DNA of 64,000 bases from Terriglobia bacterium (GTDB lineage Bacteria; Acidobacteriota; Terriglobia; JAIQFV01). This document shows positions 25,813-36,052 of this stretch, piece after piece (the first letter of the stretch is position 1; each line of letters opens with the position of its first letter). Position numbers and translations under genes: made by a program. Below the pieces are notes generated by a model that saw only the letters and a list, made by a program, of their open reading frames with translations, did not search any database and was not told the origin of the DNA. The DNA lies in the NCBI GenBank assembly GCA_020072965.1, contig JAIQFY010000001.1, positions 186,001-250,000 on the forward strand, written 5' to 3'.

Positions 25813-28809
25813 ATGGAGTCGAACAGTAATCTTATAGTTCGGGGCGCACGCGTCAACAACCTCAAGAACATATCTTTCGAGCTCCCTTTCAATAGCCTCA
25901 CCGTCGTAACGGGGGTCAGTGGCTCAGGGAAATCGTCGCTGGCGTTTGATTTGCTTTATGCCGAAGGACAGCGACGTTACATCGAATCCCTGTCGGCTTA
26001 CGCCAGACAGTTTCTCGAGCGCATTGAGAAACCTGATGTGGACAGCATTGACGGCATCATGCCGGCAATCGCCATCCGCCAGAAAACTTCCTCCCGAAAT
26101 CCACGGTCTACCGTAGCCACTACCACCGAAGTCTATGATTTTCTCAGATTGCTGTTCGCTCGCATTGGCGAGACGTACTGCCATCGGTGCGGTGAGCAGA
26201 TTCAAAAAGACTCCCCGGACCAGATTGCCGGAAGAATCCTCAAGCTTCCTGAGGGTACGAGGTTCTACATTTTGTTTCCGGTTAGCGCTGCCGCGACAGC
26301 GGCACCGCCTTCAGACCCCAAAGCGGGCCGTGCAAGAAAATCAAAATCCACTCCCGTCCCACAGTCCCTTGCCGTCAAGGCGAGCCTGGGAGAGCTCCGG
26401 AAGGGGGGCTTTGGACGATTGGTTCAAGGCGGACGGGTCTTCGAATTTTCCACGCCCGAGTCCCTCATCGACCTGAACCTGAGTGCCCCTGTTTATGTGC
26501 TGGTCGATCGCCTTTCGGTGAACCCGGAGGTCCGCCAGCGACTCATCGACTCACTGGAAATCTGTTTCAAAGAGGGGAAGGGGCAGGCCATTATCCAGGT
26601 TTTTGAAGACCGCAGAAGCAGTCCCGTATCTCCGTCCGAATTATCTCGAGAGGATTCCGCCGAGCCATCAGAGTCAGAGAAAGAAGAATCCCTGCTCTTC
26701 TTCAGCGACCGGTTTGAATGCAAGCGATGCAGAGTTCCCTATCCTCCGCCGGAGCCTCAACTTTTCTCTTTCAATAATCCTTACGGCGCATGCCCGCGGT
26801 GCCAGGGGTTTGGAAACACCATTGATTTCGACCTCGATTTGGTAATACCGGACAAGAACAAGTCCATTGAAGATGGGGCCATTGAACCGTGGACCAAACT
26901 TCAATATCGACACCCGTTGGTGGAATTGAGAAAAATGGCTCGCGAGGAGGGTCTTCCTCTCAACGTTCCTTACATCCAACTTTCCGAGGAACACAAAAAA
27001 ATCATTCTGGAAGGAAAGGGACGGTTCCCCGGCCTGAAAGGTTTCTTTCAATATCTCGAACGGAAAAAATACAAGCTACACGTCCGGGTGTTCTTGAGCC
27101 GGTATCGGGGATATTCCCTCTGTCCAGATTGTCAAGGGACCCGTCTGCGCCTCGAGGCACGGGACGTCAAGGTAGGGGGCAAGGCAGTCACGGAAATCAA
27201 TGCCATGACGATTGCAGAGGCGCACGCCTTTTTCCAGAACCTCTGCCTGACGCCGACCCAGCATGCCATCGCGAGCAAACTGCTTGAAGAGATTCGCCTG
27301 CGCCTCAAATTCCTCTTTGAGGTAGGATTGCACTATATTTCCCTGGACCGGCTGGCATCGACACTCTCCGGTGGTGAATCACAGCGCATTCAACTCGCCT
27401 CCTCTCTGGGTTCCTCGCTGGTGGGAACTTTGTACATCCTGGATGAGCCCTCAATCGGCCTTCATCCCCGCGATTCGCAAAAGGTCATCGGCCTCTTGAA
27501 GAATCTGCGCGATTTGGGGAATACCGTCGTGGTGGTTGAGCATGATGCGGAAATGATGAAGGCCGCGGATTACATCCTTGATCTCGGTCCTGGCGCGGGA
27601 GAGCTGGGAGGCACGGTGGTTTACTCGGGCGCCTTTGAGCGGCTGATGGCGGATGGCCATTCGCTGACCGGCCGCTATCTCAGCGGGGACCTTCGAATTA
27701 ACGTGCCCCGTCAGCGCGCCCGACAAACCGGAAAATATCTAAAGGTCTTTGGGGCGCAAATGCATAACCTGAAGAACATCGACCTTTCGATCCCTCTCGG
27801 TTTGATGGTCACGATTACGGGCGTGTCCGGATCCGGCAAGTCAACCCTCGTTCACAACATCATCTATGACGCCTACCGTGAACACCGCGGTGAAAAGGTG
27901 GGACACCGCGCCTTTTGCCGTGTCGAAGGATGGCAGCACATTAAAGAGGTCATTCTAGTCGACCAATCCCCCATCGGCCGCAGCCCGCGGTCCAATCCCG
28001 TCACTTACATTAAGGCGTTCGACGCCATCCGCGACGTGTTTGCGTCTACACCGGAGGCCCAAAAGCACGGGATGCACGCCGGACACTTCTCATTCAACAT
28101 TCCCGGGGGACGCTGTTCAACCTGCGAGGGCGACGGCCGCGTCACAGTAGAGATGCAGTTCCTTGCGGACGTCGAGTTGATTTGCGAAGAATGCAAGGGT
28201 TGTCGTTTCAAGCCTTCGGTGCTGGAGGTTAAGTTCAGGGGAAGGAACATTCACGAGGTCCTCCAGTTGACCGTCCGCGAGGCGCTGACTTTTTTCTCGA
28301 ACTTTCCGAAAATCCTCAAGAAGCTCAAGGTCCTTGACGACGTGGGTCTGGGCTACATTCGCCTGGGGCAATCGGCAACAACCCTCTCCGGAGGCGAGGC
28401 ACAACGCGTGAAACTGGCCACGCATCTTGCCCAGGCCACCAGTGACTCGGTGTTGTACATTTTTGATGAGCCGACCACTGGTCTCCATTTTGACGATATC
28501 AATAAGCTCCTTCGCGCATTCCACAAGCTCATTGAAGCCAAGGCCTCGCTCCTGATCATAGAACATAATCTGGATGTGATTAAGTCTTCAGATTGGGTGA
28601 TCGACCTGGGGCCCGAGGGAGGAGACGCGGGCGGCCAGGTGGTTGCGTACGGCACACCCGAACAAGTGGCGAGAATTGATAAGTCTTATACCGGCAAGTT
28701 TCTTAAGGCAGTCCTCTCGAACAACCACTCAAACAATGGGAACCACGGAAACGGGGGAGGAGATCAGGAACTCAAATTCAAAGTGATGAAACCTCGGAAA
28801 ACGTTTTGA
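25813..28809 (+). CDS. uvrA: Excinuclease ABC subunit A (UvrA)
   Basis: UvrA is the damage-recognition ATPase of nucleotide excision repair. It works as a dimer with UvrB. The 998-residue protein has two ABC modules: Walker [13 protein letters not shown] (about residue 34) with signature [12 protein letters not shown] (about 518), and [13 protein letters not shown] (about 670) with [12 protein letters not shown] (about 858). Zinc modules are visible as [18 protein letters not shown] to CPRCQGFG, and [17 protein letters not shown] to CEECKG. It is about 50 residues longer than usual, because of a basic insert ([13 protein letters not shown]) and an acidic one ([14 protein letters not shown]) in the first half. 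ATG 25813 is preferred over a TTG eight codons upstream. The C-terminus ends in an Asn/His/Gly-rich tail. Confidence 0.97.
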   Translation: MESNSNLIVRGARVNNLKNISFELPFNSLTVVTGVSGSGKSSLAFDLLYAEGQRRYIESLSAYARQFLERIEKPDVDSIDGIMPAIAIRQKTSSRNPRSTVATTTEVYDFLRLLFARIGETYCHRCGEQIQKDSPDQIAGRILKLPEGTRFYILFPVSAAATAAPPSDPKAGRARKSKSTPVPQSLAVKASLGELRKGGFGRLVQGGRVFEFSTPESLIDLNLSAPVYVLVDRLSVNPEVRQRLIDSLEICFKEGKGQAIIQVFEDRRSSPVSPSELSREDSAEPSESEKEESLLFFSDRFECKRCRVPYPPPEPQLFSFNNPYGACPRCQGFGNTIDFDLDLVIPDKNKSIEDGAIEPWTKLQYRHPLVELRKMAREEGLPLNVPYIQLSEEHKKIILEGKGRFPGLKGFFQYLERKKYKLHVRVFLSRYRGYSLCPDCQGTRLRLEARDVKVGGKAVTEINAMTIAEAHAFFQNLCLTPTQHAIASKLLEEIRLRLKFLFEVGLHYISLDRLASTLSGGESQRIQLASSLGSSLVGTLYILDEPSIGLHPRDSQKVIGLLKNLRDLGNTVVVVEHDAEMMKAADYILDLGPGAGELGGTVVYSGAFERLMADGHSLTGRYLSGDLRINVPRQRARQTGKYLKVFGAQMHNLKNIDLSIPLGLMVTITGVSGSGKSTLVHNIIYDAYREHRGEKVGHRAFCRVEGWQHIKEVILVDQSPIGRSPRSNPVTYIKAFDAIRDVFASTPEAQKHGMHAGHFSFNIPGGRCSTCEGDGRVTVEMQFLADVELICEECKGCRFKPSVLEVKFRGRNIHEVLQLTVREALTFFSNFPKILKKLKVLDDVGLGYIRLGQSATTLSGGEAQRVKLATHLAQATSDSVLYIFDEPTTGLHFDDINKLLRAFHKLIEAKASLLIIEHNLDVIKSSDWVIDLGPEGGDAGGQVVAYGTPEQVARIDKSYTGKFLKAVLSNNHSNNGNHGNGGGDQELKFKVMKPRKTF

Positions 28810-28877
28810 GGGCGTATACTTTTCACCCCTGCACTGCAATCAGAATTCAGTCCGGCCCCCCATCCAAAGCTCATCTA

Positions 28878-29243
28878 TTACATCAACTTCTTTGTTTCAT
28901 CCGTTGATTTTGTGGATTTCATCATGTCCTTGAATCCCAAAACCTTTGCCACGGCGCCTTCATCCTCAGCTTCTTTCTTCATTCCTTTTTTCATGTAAAG
29001 CATTGAAAGACTCGAGTGGGCCAGGATGTCATCCGGATCGATGACGATCAGTTGTCTGGCGGCCTCAATGCCTTTGTCCAGATCGTTGATGGCGCCGTAA
29101 GCATTAATCAGGGCATGCCACACATCGGTATAGTGGGGGTCTATCTCGAGGGATTGTTTATAACATGCGATGGCCTCGACGAAGTTATCTTCCAGTGCGA
29201 ACATCACCCCTTTTTCGTATAAATCCTCTTTGGATTCCACCAT
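28878..29243 (-). CDS. Small TPR protein
   Basis: The 121-residue protein has about three tetratricopeptide repeats, for example ALEDNFVEAIACYKQSLEID and GIEAARQLIVIDPDDILAHS. There is no signal peptide. TPR units bind proteins; the partner is unknown. It ends a minus-strand set that starts with tsaC, separated from the NTF2-like gene by 28 bp. The last 20 residues are Lys/Thr-rich. Confidence 0.75.
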   Translation of the reverse strand: MVESKEDLYEKGVMFALEDNFVEAIACYKQSLEIDPHYTDVWHALINAYGAINDLDKGIEAARQLIVIDPDDILAHSSLSMLYMKKGMKKEAEDEGAVAKVLGFKDMMKSTKSTDETKKLM

Positions 29244-29271
29244 TTTATCCTCTCAATCAGTCAACCTGGTA

Positions 29272-29772
29272 TCAGAACGGATCTTCGGCCCAGGCAAAGG
29301 AGGCCAGGCGCCAAGTCGAATTCTGCCGGACGAAAACCCAGGTGCCCCGTCCTTTGTAACCATGGATATTCCGATCAGCGTAAGCATTCGACGTTTTCTT
29401 GTAATTGGCCTGGGCTACAATCGCATTGGGAGACGGAACGAGCTGAAGATTCTCGAATGCCAGTGTGACGGCCTGACCCTCCCGAAAGTACTGATGATAG
29501 TAGAGCCGGGCGCGGGCCAGGTCCATCGATTCGCCGGTGTTGCCATTCACCTCGGCATAATCGGATACACATTCGTTCAGAAGCTGGTCGGCGTCATGAT
29601 TTTGATAAGCGGTCCTCTCCCGGTCCAGCAGTTCCTGCAGGGTGGCGCTCAAATCCTCCGTCTTTGAGCCGGGGCTCTGGGTGGTGCTCTTTGCTCCCCG
29701 CCATTCATCGATTTTCTGGCCGGCAAGATAGCCGCCAATGGCACCAACTAAGAGGATACCCAGTAAATACAT
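29272..29772 (-). CDS. Membrane-anchored NTF2-like protein
   Basis: This is a 166-residue protein starting MYLLGILLVGAIGGYLAGQK, a single N-terminal membrane segment with glycine-zipper spacing. The rest resembles SnoaL/DUF4440-type NTF2 folds: LDRERTAYQNHDADQLLNEC, YYHQYFREGQAVTLAFENL and GRGTWVFVRQNSTWRLASFA. Such domains act as binding pockets or enzymes; no active site can be assigned. The frame opens at 29868, overlapping the upstream gene, so ATG 29772 is chosen. Confidence 0.65.
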   Translation of the reverse strand: MYLLGILLVGAIGGYLAGQKIDEWRGAKSTTQSPGSKTEDLSATLQELLDRERTAYQNHDADQLLNECVSDYAEVNGNTGESMDLARARLYYHQYFREGQAVTLAFENLQLVPSPNAIVAQANYKKTSNAYADRNIHGYKGRGTWVFVRQNSTWRLASFAWAEDPF

Positions 29773-29807
29773 CGTTCCTTTCACCGAATCACTCTCCCTC
29801 TGATGGG

Positions 29808-30422
29808 TTAGATGTGGATGCCCAACCGGTAAACAAAATAAACAAGGACCTCCCGCAGGGAGTGCCAAAACCGGGCCACAGGGGAGTTCTCGATGGGGCT
29901 GCCCGGCGCGGGAGAAGGATACACGAGGATCCCCTCATGCGTAAAAATCGCCTTGCTTCGGAAAAGGTGAAATCCGTCGCTGACCACGATGCACGAACGG
30001 ACTCCCTCATGCTGCAACCGCTCTTTCACTGAACGAACGCTCTGAAAGGTGGTCTCCCCGTTTGGATCGACCTCAATCGAGGCCGCGGGAACACCGTGTT
30101 TCACCAGATACTCCCGGGAGGCTCCCGCTTCCGTAAACTTCTTATCAAGACCGTACCCCCCCGTTGTAATGATCCGAGGGGCCAGCTTCCGGTTGAAAAG
30201 GTCGACGGTGTGATCCAGGCGCGCCTTCAGGACTGGAGACGGACGTCCATTGTATTGAGCCGCGCCGAGAACAACGATACAATCGGATAACTGCGCCTCA
30301 TCCCGCCCCGCCTGTACCCGAATAGCCGAATAGATTGACACGCCATAGGCCACGATCACGATCGCGAGCAATCCCAGCAGAACCCGCACAACAACGCGTT
30401 TTGATTGCCCTGTCATGGTCAC
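29808..30422 (-). CDS. SanA/YdcF-like DUF218 membrane protein
   Basis: The 204-residue protein has one N-terminal membrane helix (VVVRVLLGLLAIVIVAYGVS) and a DUF218 domain: DCIVVLGAAQYNGRPSPVLK, RIITTGGYGLDKKFTEA and VVSDGFHLFRSKAIF. Relatives include SanA (vancomycin exclusion in enteric bacteria) and YdcF. A role in envelope integrity is plausible but unproven. ATG 30422 and ATG 30416 are both possible starts. It is 4 bp downstream of tsaC. Confidence 0.85.
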   Translation of the reverse strand: MTMTGQSKRVVVRVLLGLLAIVIVAYGVSIYSAIRVQAGRDEAQLSDCIVVLGAAQYNGRPSPVLKARLDHTVDLFNRKLAPRIITTGGYGLDKKFTEAGASREYLVKHGVPAASIEVDPNGETTFQSVRSVKERLQHEGVRSCIVVSDGFHLFRSKAIFTHEGILVYPSPAPGSPIENSPVARFWHSLREVLVYFVYRLGIHI

Positions 30423-30426
30423 CCAG

Positions 30427-31065
30427 CTACAACCATTTCTTCAACTTGCTCTTGCTGATAACACCTTCGCGGATGATCTTGAACGAGGGCCCTGTCAAAT
30501 CCACGACGGTTGAAGGCTTATCGGCGAGGACCGTCCCCCCATCGATCAGCATGTCCACGCGGCCGCCAATCTGTCCGAGTACCTGGCTGGCAGTGGTACA
30601 CGATGGCAGTGTTGAAAGGTTGGCGCTCGTGGCAGTCAATGGAACTCCCGCGGAGTGGATCAGCGCACGCGCCAATCTGGATCTGGGCATTCGCAAACCG
30701 ATGTTACCCGTCCCCCCGGTCACTTTGAGGGGAAGGCGGTGCGAGGCGCGCATGACGATCGTCAGGGGGCCCGGCCAAAACTCCTGGGCAAGCTCCTGAA
30801 ACCCATCGGGAAGCTCGGCCGTCAAAATCGTGATTTGTTCCAAATCGTCAATGAGCAACAGCAAGGGTTTCGAGCGAGGGCGTCCTTTAATGTGGTAGAC
30901 CCGTTCCACAGCGGCCAGGTTGAACGGATCGGCCCCGAGCCCGTAAAAGGTGTCGGTCGGGAATGCGACCACCAGCCCTGCCCGGATCGCAATGCCTGCG
31001 GGGGTCAACTCGGATTCTTTGAATTTTTTCTGATCTACGCTGATGATTTCAGTGTCGATATGCAT
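30427..31065 (-). CDS. tsaC: L-threonylcarbamoyladenylate synthase (Sua5/YrdC family)
   Basis: The enzyme makes threonylcarbamoyl-AMP for the t6A modification of tRNA. The 212-residue protein is the single YrdC domain form: AGLVVAFPTDTFYGLGADPF, HIKGRPRSKPLLLLI, FWPGPLTIVM, GNIGLRMPR and PLTATSANLST. It lacks the extra Sua5 domain, which would need about 330 residues. The tsaE gene, another t6A factor, lies about 4.5 kb away on the other strand. It is the first gene of a minus-strand group and faces the divergent Ig-like protein. Confidence 0.93.
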   Translation of the reverse strand: MHIDTEIISVDQKKFKESELTPAGIAIRAGLVVAFPTDTFYGLGADPFNLAAVERVYHIKGRPRSKPLLLLIDDLEQITILTAELPDGFQELAQEFWPGPLTIVMRASHRLPLKVTGGTGNIGLRMPRSRLARALIHSAGVPLTATSANLSTLPSCTTASQVLGQIGGRVDMLIDGGTVLADKPSTVVDLTGPSFKIIREGVISKSKLKKWL

Positions 31066-31310
31066 GACGGGGAGCGACCTCGAGTCTTGTACGCGAAGGA
31101 CAGAGCAGGCACCTGCAAATCATCAATTCGGTGGCATTATCGCATATTTGATCGGATTTTTGAACGCCATGCCCGATGCGACTTCTCATTGCTTTTTTCA
31201 GCCCCAGACTTTATCATTACGTCGCGATTCAACCTAATCGGTGAAATCTGAATCTAATGTTTTGCGTTCCGAGAGATCATGGAATCGCACACCCCATTCG
31301 GCAGGAGCAG

Positions 31311-33872
31311 ATGACTTCAAATAAATTACGTTTTTGGGCTTACTTAACCCTCTTTTTTTCTTCATTTGCAAGCTCCACAGTTCTTTTGATCGGTCAGCTG
31401 AATCCACTCGCACTTCCCCAGGCAAAACTGACGACCCCGATTTCGGCCTCGGATACCATCCTGAGCGTTGACAACGCGATTGGTTTTCCGTCCTCGGGGG
31501 AAGTGGCCATCGGTACGGAGGTGCTGGCTTACAGTTCACTGACGACCACCTCGTTCGCCCTCTCCGGCCGGGGCCAGGCGTCGACCACCGCCGCCGCTCA
31601 TGATGCCGGTTCGGTGGTCACATTTTTCCCGGTCCACGCAGGAATACTGACGTCGTCGATCGATGCCGCAGCCACGACACTGAACCTCAATTCCACCTCG
31701 ACCTTTCCTGCGGGGAACGGTTCGATGCTTATCGATCAGGAAATTCTGACTTACGGCGGGGGAACCACGACCACGCTCACAAACCTGGTCCGGGCCCAGG
31801 AGGGAACCACAGCAGCTGCTCATAATGCGGGTGCTTTGATCATTGGTCGTGCAGCTTCGGGGGCAATCCAGGCCTTGGTCATCCCGAGATTGATCTCCGC
31901 CATAGACAGCTTTTCGGGGATCGCATTGACCAATCTGTCGGATGGACCCGCCAACGTCATCTTGAACCCAATCAATTCGGGTGGCACCCCAGTGACCTTC
32001 ACCGACTCCACGGGCACGCAGGTTTCGGCTTCCAACTCCTTTACGGTAGGGGCTCATCAACAGTTCGTGGGGGGTATTGCTGATATGCTGCCGAACCTCG
32101 GCACCGTTACCGATTTTTACGTTCTAATGACAACCCGCAACCCCCTGGCGCTGGGAGCTGTCCCAGTGGGAAATGTGGATCCGGCCTTCGGACTAAATCG
32201 GCTCGATCTGGTTCCCATCTCGGTGACCGATTCAACCGACGTCATCCTGCCGGTTGCGCTGCAGAATACGCAGCAGTTCGGCAGTGACGTGGCATTGGAA
32301 CTGGGGATCGTGACATCCATCATTCCGTTGGATATAACCGCCGATTTTGTTGACGCGAACGGAAATGTCGTCCAGTCAACTACTCTGTCTTCGCTGGGCG
32401 CCAATTCGCGGGTAATTAAAAGCCTCAGTGATCTTTTCTCCAACCTGAAGGACCAGACGATCGAATCAGGCTACGTTCACTTGTCGTCGCTGTCTGCATT
32501 CAACGCCTATGAAATGATTTTTGTTGGAAGAGAAAACGCTTACTTGGAGGCGGTAGCGCGATCGGACGCTGCCACAGTCCTGAATATTCCTTTTGCCATC
32601 TCCGTGGGTCCCTACGAAACCCGCCTCGTGATCACCGATGGCACCGCCGCGGTGTCAGGGCAGGCCCCTGTTGGGGTCGTTAACGTGCGGGTCACTGCTT
32701 TCAATCCGGACGGGAGCGTTTTCACCGGCAGTGGAGTGACCAATCCTAAGCTGGTCAGTTTTCCGGTATCCGGACAATTTTCCCAATTCATCAGCAGCGT
32801 CCTCGGTCTAGGTCCCGATCAGGCATTCTCGGGTTATCTCAAGGTGGAACTTGGGCCCGGCTCTTCTTCGTCGGGGATTACAGCCTCTGCGCTCATCCTC
32901 CATACGGAGCGGAACCAATTGACGTCGGTTCCGGGACAACTCGTGGCTATGCAGAAGTTCACATTGACACCGGCTTTGTTCGATCTTCAAATCACCACTG
33001 CCCTGTCGCTGGTAAATCCCAATGACTCTCCAGCGGCGGCGCAAATCCAGATTATTCGTGCGGACGGAAGCCTGCAGGAATCTCAAACCGTCACGATCCC
33101 GCCCTCGGGACAATCCATTGCCGTCCTCTCGTCGCTCTTCCCGGATATCAGCGTGGAATCCGATGGATATGTTCAAATCACCAGTCCACTCGCGCTCTTC
33201 GGCATGATCGTTTTTGATAACGGGACCTTTCTGGCCTCGGGCTACCCGCTCCGTAGGCCGGATGAATTCGTAGTGTCTCCCAACCCCATGGGGCTGGCCA
33301 CTCCGCTTGATTCCACAGTTCCCCCCGAAGCCACGACGTTTCCGCTTACGGTCCAAATTCCAAACCCGGCGCCGACGGGAGGGTTTTCGGTCAACTTGAC
33401 GTCTCAGAACCCTAATCTTGCATCGTTGTCCTCTAATTTACTGATCATTCCCCAGGGACAGACCAGTGGGGCAGTTTCTGTCACCTCGCACCTTAGTGGC
33501 GCCACGGTCATTGACGTCAGCGCTCCGGGATTCACTACATCGGCCGTCGTTGTGAACGTGCAGAACACCACCGATTTTACCTTGTCCCGAAACTTGACGA
33601 TAACTCCTATCAACGCGACCATCCCCAGCGGGGGAACGCTCCAATTCGCACTGTCCTTTGATACAACCAACAATCCACCTGTCTTGTGGAATGTCAGCGG
33701 AGTTTTAAACGGGCAGAACGCTGTCGGAACGATTACTCAGAGCGGTTTTTACACCGCCCCCTTGTTGTTGCCGACCGATCAGCCGATTCGCGTTGGTATC
33801 AGCGCCACGAATGCCAATACGACGTTTTTTGCTGCCTCCACCACAGTGACCATTCTTCCGCCGCCTCAATAG
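31311..33872 (+). CDS. Large secreted protein with duplicated N-terminal module and Ig-like C-terminus
   Basis: The 853-residue protein starts at ATG 31311 after a good ribosome site (AGGAG). The signal peptide is LTLFFSSFASSTVLLIGQ. Two similar modules of about 65 residues follow: one has ISASDTILSVDNAIGFPSSG and TTAAAHDAG, the other SIDAAATTLNLNSTSTFPAG and TTAAAHNAG. This resembles a motif also seen in phage-fibre-like and other surface proteins. The long middle part is repetitive and beta-rich. The end (NLTITPINATIPSGGTLQFA and FYTAPLLLP) resembles bacterial Ig-like domains. It is probably surface-exposed or secreted. The function is unknown. Confidence 0.7.
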   Translation: MTSNKLRFWAYLTLFFSSFASSTVLLIGQLNPLALPQAKLTTPISASDTILSVDNAIGFPSSGEVAIGTEVLAYSSLTTTSFALSGRGQASTTAAAHDAGSVVTFFPVHAGILTSSIDAAATTLNLNSTSTFPAGNGSMLIDQEILTYGGGTTTTLTNLVRAQEGTTAAAHNAGALIIGRAASGAIQALVIPRLISAIDSFSGIALTNLSDGPANVILNPINSGGTPVTFTDSTGTQVSASNSFTVGAHQQFVGGIADMLPNLGTVTDFYVLMTTRNPLALGAVPVGNVDPAFGLNRLDLVPISVTDSTDVILPVALQNTQQFGSDVALELGIVTSIIPLDITADFVDANGNVVQSTTLSSLGANSRVIKSLSDLFSNLKDQTIESGYVHLSSLSAFNAYEMIFVGRENAYLEAVARSDAATVLNIPFAISVGPYETRLVITDGTAAVSGQAPVGVVNVRVTAFNPDGSVFTGSGVTNPKLVSFPVSGQFSQFISSVLGLGPDQAFSGYLKVELGPGSSSSGITASALILHTERNQLTSVPGQLVAMQKFTLTPALFDLQITTALSLVNPNDSPAAAQIQIIRADGSLQESQTVTIPPSGQSIAVLSSLFPDISVESDGYVQITSPLALFGMIVFDNGTFLASGYPLRRPDEFVVSPNPMGLATPLDSTVPPEATTFPLTVQIPNPAPTGGFSVNLTSQNPNLASLSSNLLIIPQGQTSGAVSVTSHLSGATVIDVSAPGFTTSAVVVNVQNTTDFTLSRNLTITPINATIPSGGTLQFALSFDTTNNPPVLWNVSGVLNGQNAVGTITQSGFYTAPLLLPTDQPIRVGISATNANTTFFAASTTVTILPPPQ

Positions 33873-33981
33873 CGGATGTGCAGGCAGGCATGAGTTCTGG
33901 TTTCGCAGAATAATCCAACTCCTTTCATAGTCCTGGTTTATCCACAGGGGAGATAAGTTACGCAGGCGGTGTGGTGACCTT

Positions 33982-35586
33982 ATGCGAATTCTCTCTGCGG
34001 CGGAGATGCGGGAAGTCGATGAACTGACCAGCGAGCGCTACGGCATTCCAAGCCTGACCCTGATGGAAAATGCCGGAACCTGGATCGCGGCTCATTGTGC
34101 TTCACGCTTGAATTCCCGTCCCTCGGCACAAATTCTCATCGTTTGCGGAAAAGGCAACAACGGGGGTGACGGCCTGGTGGCGGCCCGTCATCTCATCCAA
34201 CGAGGCGTGTCGCCCCATGTTGTGCTTCTCGGCTCTTACGAGCAAATGAAAGGCGATGCCAAGGCAAACTTGGATGCCCTCATCCAGACCGGACTCAGGC
34301 CACGTTCCATCACGGGGATTGAGGAATGGATGGAGTTCGCCTCTTCGCTGCCCTCCCCTGAACTGGTGGTGGATGCCCTGCTCGGCACCGGGCTGACTCA
34401 CCCCGTTGAGGGATTCCTGTCACAGGTCATTGAGGACATCAACCAGCGGTTTTCCTCCGAAACGATTCTTGCTGTCGACCTTCCTTCCGGATTGAATGCC
34501 GATTCCCACGAAGTGATGGGTCCTGTTATTCGCGCTCACACTACGCTGACTATGACGGCTCCCAAGGTCTGCCTGGCGTTCCCTCCCGCGGCTGAGTTGT
34601 CGGGAGAAATTCACGTGATTCCGATTGGGAGCCCCGATTCATTAATCGAGGAGAGATCGAAGCAAAACCTCTCGTGGGTGACGGAATCCGATTGCCGGTT
34701 TGTTGTCGCGCCCCGGCCGGTGGGCTCCAACAAGGGCGCCTACGGCCACGCACTGATCATTGCGGGCTCCGTTGGAAAAGCCGGGGCCGCCGCCTTGGCG
34801 GGCCGCTCCGCACTGCGAGCGGGAGCAGGACTGGTGACCGTGGCGACGGCAGCTAGCGCTCAACCCCTGGTGGCCCAGTCAATGCTGGAGTTGATGACGA
34901 TCCCTCTGGCGGAAACACAGGTTGGCAGCATCGATCTGGCTTGTTTTGACTACGGAGTCCTTGACAACGCGATTTCAGGAAAGACGGTTCTGGCCATCGG
35001 CCCAGGGATGTCGCTGTTTCCCGATACGCAGGAATGTATTCGACGGGTCGTGGCTCGCTACCGACTCCCGATGATCCTTGATGCCGACGCGGTCAATGCC
35101 TTTGCGGATCGCACATCAGGACTCGATGGAAAAGGCCGTACTCTGGTCCTGACTCCGCACCCGGGCGAGTTCGCCCGCTTGATCCGAACCACCCCGCAAG
35201 TCGTTCAGGCCGACCGGAGGAATTTTGCGCGCGAGTTCGCGACGCGACACCAGGTGATCCTGGTGCTGAAAGGGTTCAGAACGGTCGTGGCCACACCGGA
35301 AGGAGAGATCTTTGTCTCCCCGGCCGGAAATCCCGGGATGGCCAAGGGGGGCTCGGGCGATGCACTGACCGGAATAATGGCCGGCCTATTTTCGCAATTC
35401 CCAAAGGCTCCCCCTGCCCGGGTCGCAGCCGCTGCCGTCTTTCTTCATGGCAGGGCTGGAGATTATGCGAGAAACCGATTTGGAGAGACGGCCATGCTGG
35501 CGGGCGACCTGATTGATTGTTTGCCGGAAGTCTTACAGGATCTGGCTCGTACTACCACAACCCTGTCTGACCATACAGCCCTGTGA
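33982..35586 (+). CDS. nnr: Bifunctional NAD(P)H-hydrate repair enzyme Nnr
   Basis: The protein repairs damaged NAD(P)H hydrates. The N-terminal epimerase half (NnrE) has LMENAGTWIA and CGKGNNGGDGLVAARHL. The C-terminal ADP/ATP-dependent dehydratase half (NnrD) has SVGKAGAAALAGRSALRAGA, LVLTPHPGEFARLI and NPGMAKGGSGDALTGIMAGL. The 534-residue length fits the fused form. It is followed within 2 bp by tsaE, an association common in bacteria. It begins after a 109-bp gap. Confidence 0.95.
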   Translation: MRILSAAEMREVDELTSERYGIPSLTLMENAGTWIAAHCASRLNSRPSAQILIVCGKGNNGGDGLVAARHLIQRGVSPHVVLLGSYEQMKGDAKANLDALIQTGLRPRSITGIEEWMEFASSLPSPELVVDALLGTGLTHPVEGFLSQVIEDINQRFSSETILAVDLPSGLNADSHEVMGPVIRAHTTLTMTAPKVCLAFPPAAELSGEIHVIPIGSPDSLIEERSKQNLSWVTESDCRFVVAPRPVGSNKGAYGHALIIAGSVGKAGAAALAGRSALRAGAGLVTVATAASAQPLVAQSMLELMTIPLAETQVGSIDLACFDYGVLDNAISGKTVLAIGPGMSLFPDTQECIRRVVARYRLPMILDADAVNAFADRTSGLDGKGRTLVLTPHPGEFARLIRTTPQVVQADRRNFAREFATRHQVILVLKGFRTVVATPEGEIFVSPAGNPGMAKGGSGDALTGIMAGLFSQFPKAPPARVAAAAVFLHGRAGDYARNRFGETAMLAGDLIDCLPEVLQDLARTTTTLSDHTAL

Positions 35587-35587
35587 T

Positions 35588-36052
35588 ATGATTTTCACGA
35601 TGTCTCAACGAAGTGAACCGTCCACCCGGGAGATCTCAACGCACGCCCCCCAGGAGACTTTTCAATTTGGCTTCAACCTGGGACGATCTCTTGCAACCCC
35701 CCGAAACGTCCTCTTGTTTGGCGAGCTCGGCGTGGGAAAGACGGTTCTGGCAAAAGGCCTAGTGTGCGGGTTGGGTATCGAAGATCCGGACGATGTTGTG
35801 AGCCCCTCTTTCACTCTAATCCAGGAGTATCATGCCCAGGGCCGGACCATCCATCATGTCGACTTGTATCGAATCGATGACCCTCGGGAAGTTGAAGGTC
35901 TCGGGCTCGAAGAATTGCTCCTCGATGAATCAGCCTATGTCATCGTGGAGTGGGCCGACAAAGGGCCGCTCCCTGATGTTCCCGGCACCATTCACATTCA
36001 CATCCGGGATCTGGGCGATGACGACCGCGCCATCCAGGTGGAATACCGATGA
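35588..36052 (+). CDS. tsaE: tRNA threonylcarbamoyladenosine biosynthesis ATPase TsaE
   Basis: This is a P-loop ATPase of the TsaBDE complex that completes t6A on tRNA. The 154-residue protein has Walker A GELGVGKTVLAKGL, the threonine-rich SPSFTLIQEY, and HVDLYRI followed by VIVEWADKG, all characteristic. ATG 35588 is one base past the nnr stop. ATG 35600 (MSQRS) is an alternative. The stop overlaps the next gene by four bases. Confidence 0.93.
   Translation: MIFTMSQRSEPSTREISTHAPQETFQFGFNLGRSLATPRNVLLFGELGVGKTVLAKGLVCGLGIEDPDDVVSPSFTLIQEYHAQGRTIHHVDLYRIDDPREVEGLGLEELLLDESAYVIVEWADKGPLPDVPGTIHIHIRDLGDDDRAIQVEYR

Noticed and set aside
33938-33946. TTATCCACA, a perfect DnaA-box sequence before nnr
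   Set aside because: It is a single isolated box, without neighbouring boxes, an AT-rich unwinding region or dnaA/dnaN genes, so it is not evidence of an origin.
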